Positions 51,173 through 54,595 of a DNA stretch of 54,595 nt are shown here, one piece after another. The notes under the pieces were generated by a model. The model searched no databases. It had not been told where the DNA came from and was given only the letters and a program-made list of their open reading frames with translations. A program made the translations under genes and the position numbers. The DNA is taken from assembly GCA_037968495.1 (NCBI GenBank), contig JBBKVP010000016.1:1-54595 (forward strand). The letters run 5' to 3'. This DNA comes from Aestuarierythrobacter sp037968495. Its GTDB lineage: Bacteria > Pseudomonadota > Alphaproteobacteria > Sphingomonadales > Sphingomonadaceae. Position 1 is the first letter of the stretch. Every line of letters starts with the position of its first letter.

Positions 51173-52443
51173 ACCGCAATTTGACCACTCCGGGCCGCCT
51201 CTCGATATGGCAAGCCGCCTTTGTCATCGCGCGCCGTGACTTTGTCGCGATCCTGTTCAGCAAGACCTTCCTGTTCTTCCTGCTCGGCCCGCTGTTCCCG
51301 ATTATTGTCGCGATCGCTGCAGGAAGCATAGGCCAGCAGGTAGCCGGTGGCGTCTCCGATCCGGTGATCGGAGTAGCTATGAGTGACGCCGACACTAAAT
51401 CCATGCTCGCCGCCCGCGACGCATTGGATAAAGATCTTGGGAGTGTTTTGCCGCCTATGAAGGCAATCGAACTGCCCGCCGATGGAACCCCTTACGATCC
51501 CGAGCAGGAACTTACCGAAAGCAGCGGAGATTTGGCCGCAATCGTGACTGGCACGCTAGCCGCACCGGTGTTGACGGCCACAGATGACCGTACCGAAAGA
51601 TGGCAAGGCCGCGTTGCCTTGGTTGCTAGCACCGCCTCATCACAATCCCCTCTCAAGTTCCCGACCGTGACGACGCAGACTGTCGCCACCAGCGGTGCTA
51701 GCGAAACGAAAAGCCGGGTAATCACTGCACAGGCCGGTCAGACGCTACTGTTTTTGATGACCATGCTGCTCGCGGGAATGGTGCTGTCCAATCTGGTGGA
51801 GGAGAAGGGCAATAAGATCATCGAGATCCTTGCCGCTGCGATCCCGATGGACGCTGTTTTCCTAGGCAAGCTTTTTGCAATGCTTGGCGTCTCGATGGTG
51901 GGTATCAGCGTTTGGGGCGGCACTGCCGGAATCCTGCTGGCCTTCAATCCTATTACCGGAGCGCTACCTGAACCGGCAGTCGGCTGGCCGCTGTTTGTGA
52001 CATTCGGAATCATCTATTTTGCGATGGGCTATCTGCTGATCGGCTCCGTGTTCCTCGCCATCGGATCAATGGCTGCGACTGTGCGCGAGGTGCAAACACT
52101 GTCGATGCCAGTGACGATGCTCCAACTGATCAATTTCTTCTTCGCCAGCTATGCGATGGCGCATCAGAACACTGCCGCCGAATATGCCGCGATTGCTTTC
52201 CCGCTTAGTTCGCCCTTTGCGATGCTGGCCCGCGCGGCACAGCAGCCGGAAATCTGGCCGCATCTGGCCGCTTTGGCATGGCAGGCTCTGTGGGTAGCGA
52301 TCTTTATCAAGCTGGGTGCAGGACTGTTCCGCCGCCGCGTGATGAAGTCCGGCCCGCAAGGGGTGAAGAAGCAGCGCTGGTGGCGGCGCGGCCCATCCGC
52401 TGCAAGAAACGCGTGCGCCGCACAGGTTGCATCGGGCAACTGA
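51169..52443 (+). CDS. ABC transporter permease (NatB-type)
   Basis: The 424-residue permease has one N-terminal membrane helix (about 30-50), a large periplasmic domain (about 55-185) with many Thr/Ser strands, and five further helices (about 190-400). Typical ABC-2 exporter features are VLSNLVEEKGNKIIEILAAAIPMDAVFLGKL and LSMPVTMLQLINFFFASYAM. It pairs with the ATPase before it. Na+ export, as for Bacillus NatAB, is one possibility; the substrate is not evident. The C-terminus is Arg/Lys-rich. Confidence 0.88.
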   Translation: MNRNLTTPGRLSIWQAAFVIARRDFVAILFSKTFLFFLLGPLFPIIVAIAAGSIGQQVAGGVSDPVIGVAMSDADTKSMLAARDALDKDLGSVLPPMKAIELPADGTPYDPEQELTESSGDLAAIVTGTLAAPVLTATDDRTERWQGRVALVASTASSQSPLKFPTVTTQTVATSGASETKSRVITAQAGQTLLFLMTMLLAGMVLSNLVEEKGNKIIEILAAAIPMDAVFLGKLFAMLGVSMVGISVWGGTAGILLAFNPITGALPEPAVGWPLFVTFGIIYFAMGYLLIGSVFLAIGSMAATVREVQTLSMPVTMLQLINFFFASYAMAHQNTAAEYAAIAFPLSSPFAMLARAAQQPEIWPHLAALAWQALWVAIFIKLGAGLFRRRVMKSGPQGVKKQRWWRRGPSAARNACAAQVASGN

Positions 52444-52524
52444 CTATTGACATTGAGGTAAGTAAGTTCAGATTACCGGTAACGATTCTGCGGCGCAAAG
52501 ACTGCGGGACAGGAGAGATTGAAC

Positions 52525-53859
52525 ATGGCCACGCAAGCTGCTGAACATGCGCCCCATCCGGGGCCTCACGACGGAAAATGGCGCACCGAGCCAACCGCTT
52601 ACAATGCGCTGCATGATTATCTGCGCGACAATCCGCAGGCCCAGCCGCATCACGAACACCCCTTTGATGTCAGCCGCAGCGACATTTACTTCGAAGATCG
52701 GTGGCAGCCCATCTTTGCCGAAATGCGCGCAAAGGGCCCGCTGCATTATGTACCCGACAGCCCGTTTGGCCCCTATTGGAATGTCGTTCAACATAAGGCG
52801 ATTCAGCACGTAGAATCGCTGCCCGATATCTTCTCCTCCAGCTGGGAACATGGCGGCATCACCATTCTCGAACGGCCCGAGGATAGCGAGTTCGAACTGC
52901 CGATGTTCATCGCGATGGACCGGCCAAAGCACACCGGACAGCGCCGCACCGTAGCGCCCGCTTTCACGCCGGCTGAAATGAAGCGGATGGAGGATGAAAT
53001 CCGCAAGCGCACCGGCGAAGTGCTAGACAGCTTACCCGAAGGCGAGACATTTGACTGGGTCGAGAAAGTCTCGATCGAGCTCACCACCGGCATGCTCGCA
53101 ATCCTGTTCGGCTTCCCATGGAAGGACCGCCATCTGCTGACCTATTGGTCTGATTGGGCGGGCGATACCGAACTCGCACTTGTGCGCGAACTGGACGAAT
53201 ATCGTCAGGGCGTGCTCGGCGAAATGGCCGCTTATTTCCAGCAGCTATGGGTCGAACGTTCGCAAGCCGAACCAACCCCTGATCTCATTTCGATGATGAT
53301 CCATTCCGAAGCCATGAACCAGATGAGCCCGCAGGAATTCATGGGCAATCTGGTGCTGCTGATCGTGGGCGGAAATGACACTACGCGCAACACCATGTCA
53401 GGCATCATTCACGGCTTCGACAAATTCCCCGACCAGCGCAAATTGTTCGAAGAAGACGCCAGCCTGATCCCCAATGCGGTTCAGGAATGCATCCGCTTCC
53501 AGACACCGCTGGCGCATATGCGGCGCACTGCAAATGAAGACACGGAACTGTTCGGGGAGCAGATCAAAAAGGGCGACAAGCTCGTCATGTGGTATCTTTC
53601 CGCAAATCGTGACGAGACCGTGTTTGATAACCCGGACAAGATCGACATCACCCGCGAGAATGCGCGGCGGAACATCGCATTCGGTTACGGCATCCACCGC
53701 TGTGTCGGTGCAAGGCTCGCTGAATTGCAGCTTCGCATTCTGCTTGAGGAAATTCATGCGCGCCGGATCCGCATACATGTTGCTGGCGATGTCGAACGCG
53801 TGCGAGCGAACTTCGTCCATGGCTTCCGCAAGTTGGAAGTAGAAATGACGCGGTTCTAG
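52525..53859 (+). CDS. Cytochrome P450, CYP153-like
   Basis: The 444-residue P450 has the I-helix motif GGNDTTRNT near 270, ExxR as ECIR, and the heme-ligand region FGYGIHRCVGARLAELQLRILLEE near 390. TPLAHMRRTANEDTEL and VMWYLSANRDE follow the CYP153 pattern, so terminal hydroxylation of alkanes or fatty acids is the likely activity. ATG 52525 is preferred over TTG 52519; AGGAGA lies upstream. Its redox partners are probably the reductase at 47828 and an unlinked ferredoxin. Confidence 0.88.
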   Translation: MATQAAEHAPHPGPHDGKWRTEPTAYNALHDYLRDNPQAQPHHEHPFDVSRSDIYFEDRWQPIFAEMRAKGPLHYVPDSPFGPYWNVVQHKAIQHVESLPDIFSSSWEHGGITILERPEDSEFELPMFIAMDRPKHTGQRRTVAPAFTPAEMKRMEDEIRKRTGEVLDSLPEGETFDWVEKVSIELTTGMLAILFGFPWKDRHLLTYWSDWAGDTELALVRELDEYRQGVLGEMAAYFQQLWVERSQAEPTPDLISMMIHSEAMNQMSPQEFMGNLVLLIVGGNDTTRNTMSGIIHGFDKFPDQRKLFEEDASLIPNAVQECIRFQTPLAHMRRTANEDTELFGEQIKKGDKLVMWYLSANRDETVFDNPDKIDITRENARRNIAFGYGIHRCVGARLAELQLRILLEEIHARRIRIHVAGDVERVRANFVHGFRKLEVEMTRF

Positions 53860-53886
53860 GAACCAGGAGGTTTTTTGCGGCGTTCA

Positions 53887-53912
53887 GTAACCATTCGGGG
53901 GTTTCCTGCGAA
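53887..53912 (+). promoter_or_regulatory. Third sigma-F promoter candidate, upstream of msrB
   Basis: GTAACC at 53887-53892 and CGAA at 53909-53912 with exactly 16 bases between, identical to the bufferin-operon motif. CGAA ends only 15 bases before ATG 53928, so the transcript would have a very short leader. Confidence 0.6.
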
Positions 53913-53927
53913 TAGGAGGTTATGGAT

Positions 53928-54413
53928 ATGAACTTATCGCGCCGCAATATTCTCGCCCTTTTCGGTATCGGAGCTGCTCTGCCCGTGCTCGCCGCATGCG
54001 GTTCGGGCCGCGCCGAGGCGAAGACATTTCCCATCAGGCGCAGTGAAGCTCAATGGCGTAAGCGCCTGACCAAGTCCGAGTTCAACGTACTGCGCAACGC
54101 CGCGACGGAGCGGCCCTATAGCTCGCCTTTGGATAAGGAAAAACGCGCCGGTACGTTCGTCTGCGCGGGCTGCGCCAACAAGCTCTATTCCTCGAAAACC
54201 AAATTCGACAGCCGCACCGGCTGGCCAAGTTTCTGGAAGGCGCTGCCGGGCGCTGTAGGCACCACCACCGATTACAAAATCGGCTATGCGCGCACTGAAG
54301 TACATTGCGCCGATTGCGGCGGGCATCTGGGACATATCTTCGATGATGGCCCGAAACCCACGGGCAAGCGGCACTGCATCAATGGCGTCGCGATGGATTT
54401 CCGCGCAGCGTAA
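53928..54413 (+). CDS. msrB: Exported methionine-R-sulfoxide reductase MsrB
   Basis: MsrB reduces methionine-R-sulfoxide in proteins. The 161-residue protein has a twin-Arg signal (SRRNILALFGIGAALPVLAAC) whose end is also a lipobox, so it is predicted to be Tat-exported and lipid-anchored. The catalytic domain has zinc-ligand pairs CAGC near 60 and CADC near 108, TGWPSFW near 80, and the catalytic Cys in KRHCINGVAMDF near 153. AGGAGG lies 8 bases before ATG 53928, so I prefer it to ATG 53922. A sigma-F-type promoter motif precedes it. Confidence 0.93.
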   Translation: MNLSRRNILALFGIGAALPVLAACGSGRAEAKTFPIRRSEAQWRKRLTKSEFNVLRNAATERPYSSPLDKEKRAGTFVCAGCANKLYSSKTKFDSRTGWPSFWKALPGAVGTTTDYKIGYARTEVHCADCGGHLGHIFDDGPKPTGKRHCINGVAMDFRAA

Positions 54414-54421
54414 GTCACCCC

Positions 54422-54595
54422 TTAACCAGGCGCGGGAATTTTCTGTAACCGCGCCACCATCCGCGCAAAATCGGCCAGCGCAAATGTTCGCTCAAAGACA
54501 AATCCGTGAAGGTGTTCTCGGTGCCACATGACCTTGGCATACAAGGGATCGGGCAGTCCTTGGCCCTTCAGGCGCACAAGCTGTGACGGCGCCCA
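54422..54595 (-). CDS. C-terminal fragment of an unrecognised protein (cut by window edge)
   Basis: An open minus-strand frame enters from the right edge and ends at TAA 54422-54424, giving the last 57 residues of a protein. It contains LPDPLYAKVMWHREHLHGFV and a helical FALADFARMVARL. Its codon use fits its neighbours, and it is tail-to-tail with msrB. I do not recognise the family. Confidence 0.55.
   Translation of the reverse strand, partial: WAPSQLVRLKGQGLPDPLYAKVMWHREHLHGFVFERTFALADFARMVARLQKIPAPG

Noticed and set aside
53860..53880. Weak AACC/GGTT hairpin followed by T residues after the P450 gene
   Set aside because: A four-base stem is too weak to call a terminator.

Overview
The window is a compact, GC-rich piece of an alphaproteobacterial chromosome. 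Gene content and protein style point to Sphingomonadales, most likely Erythrobacteraceae (Altererythrobacter/Erythrobacter-like). Supporting signs are the large NAD-dependent glutamate dehydrogenase, the leuS-lptE-holA run, the DUF3576 lipoprotein, the CYP153-like P450, the MsnO8-type LLM oxidoreductase and the XRE plus membrane-protein pair. This placement is inference from protein families; no rRNA or tRNA gene was seen. Most genes are housekeeping genes in short, tightly packed operons with many ATGA overlaps.

Layout. 1-2172: end of gltB and all of gltD (ammonia assimilation), separated by a palindromic repeat. 2446-5529: an exported OmpA-domain protein with a clear terminator, an APC permease and a small DksA/TraR zinc-finger protein. 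5680-8297: ung, an RNase D-like nuclease, and lptC-lptA. 8298-9028: no intact gene; the 5' ends of two exopolysaccharide-type genes, a nucleotidyltransferase and a frameshifted sugar transferase, meet head-on at one junction, so this looks like a deletion scar. 9029-13632: leuS-lptE-holA and a DUF3576 lipoprotein on the minus strand. 14019-20329: an outer-membrane-like protein, an acetoacetyl-CoA reductase, a ribbon-helix-helix protein, murA, galU and a GGDEF-EAL protein.

20351-24486 is a complete bufferin (metal-stress RiPP) locus. It holds two tandem DUF2282 precursors, a DUF692 multinuclear iron oxidase, a DUF2063 partner, a DoxX-family membrane protein, an ECF sigma factor of the sigma-F type and its NrsF (DUF1109) anti-sigma factor. 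The motif GTAACC-N16-CGAA lies before the first precursor, again inside bufC ahead of doxX-sigF-nrsF, and a third time directly before an exported MsrB at 53928. Together these suggest one sigma-F regulon joining copper/oxidant-responsive peptides to methionine sulfoxide repair.

24487-34161: acyl-CoA ligase, M23 peptidase, bcp, glnE, an M28 lipoprotein peptidase, agmatine deiminase and a TauE permease. 34177-38130: thrS preceded by a 28-codon leader ORF with nine consecutive Thr codons and mutually exclusive hairpins, and a PhoD-like phosphatase. The leader looks like a threonine attenuator controlling thrS. 38201-42763: a small membrane-protein/XRE module with a palindromic operator candidate, two alpha/beta hydrolases, a TPR protein and an LLM oxidoreductase. 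42984-54595: NAD-GDH with a 9-bp palindrome upstream, a ferredoxin reductase, queG, a NatAB-type ABC exporter, a CYP153-like P450, msrB and the tail of an unrecognised minus-strand gene.

The strongest leads are the thrS leader, the sigma-F/bufferin/MsrB regulon and the exopolysaccharide deletion scar.
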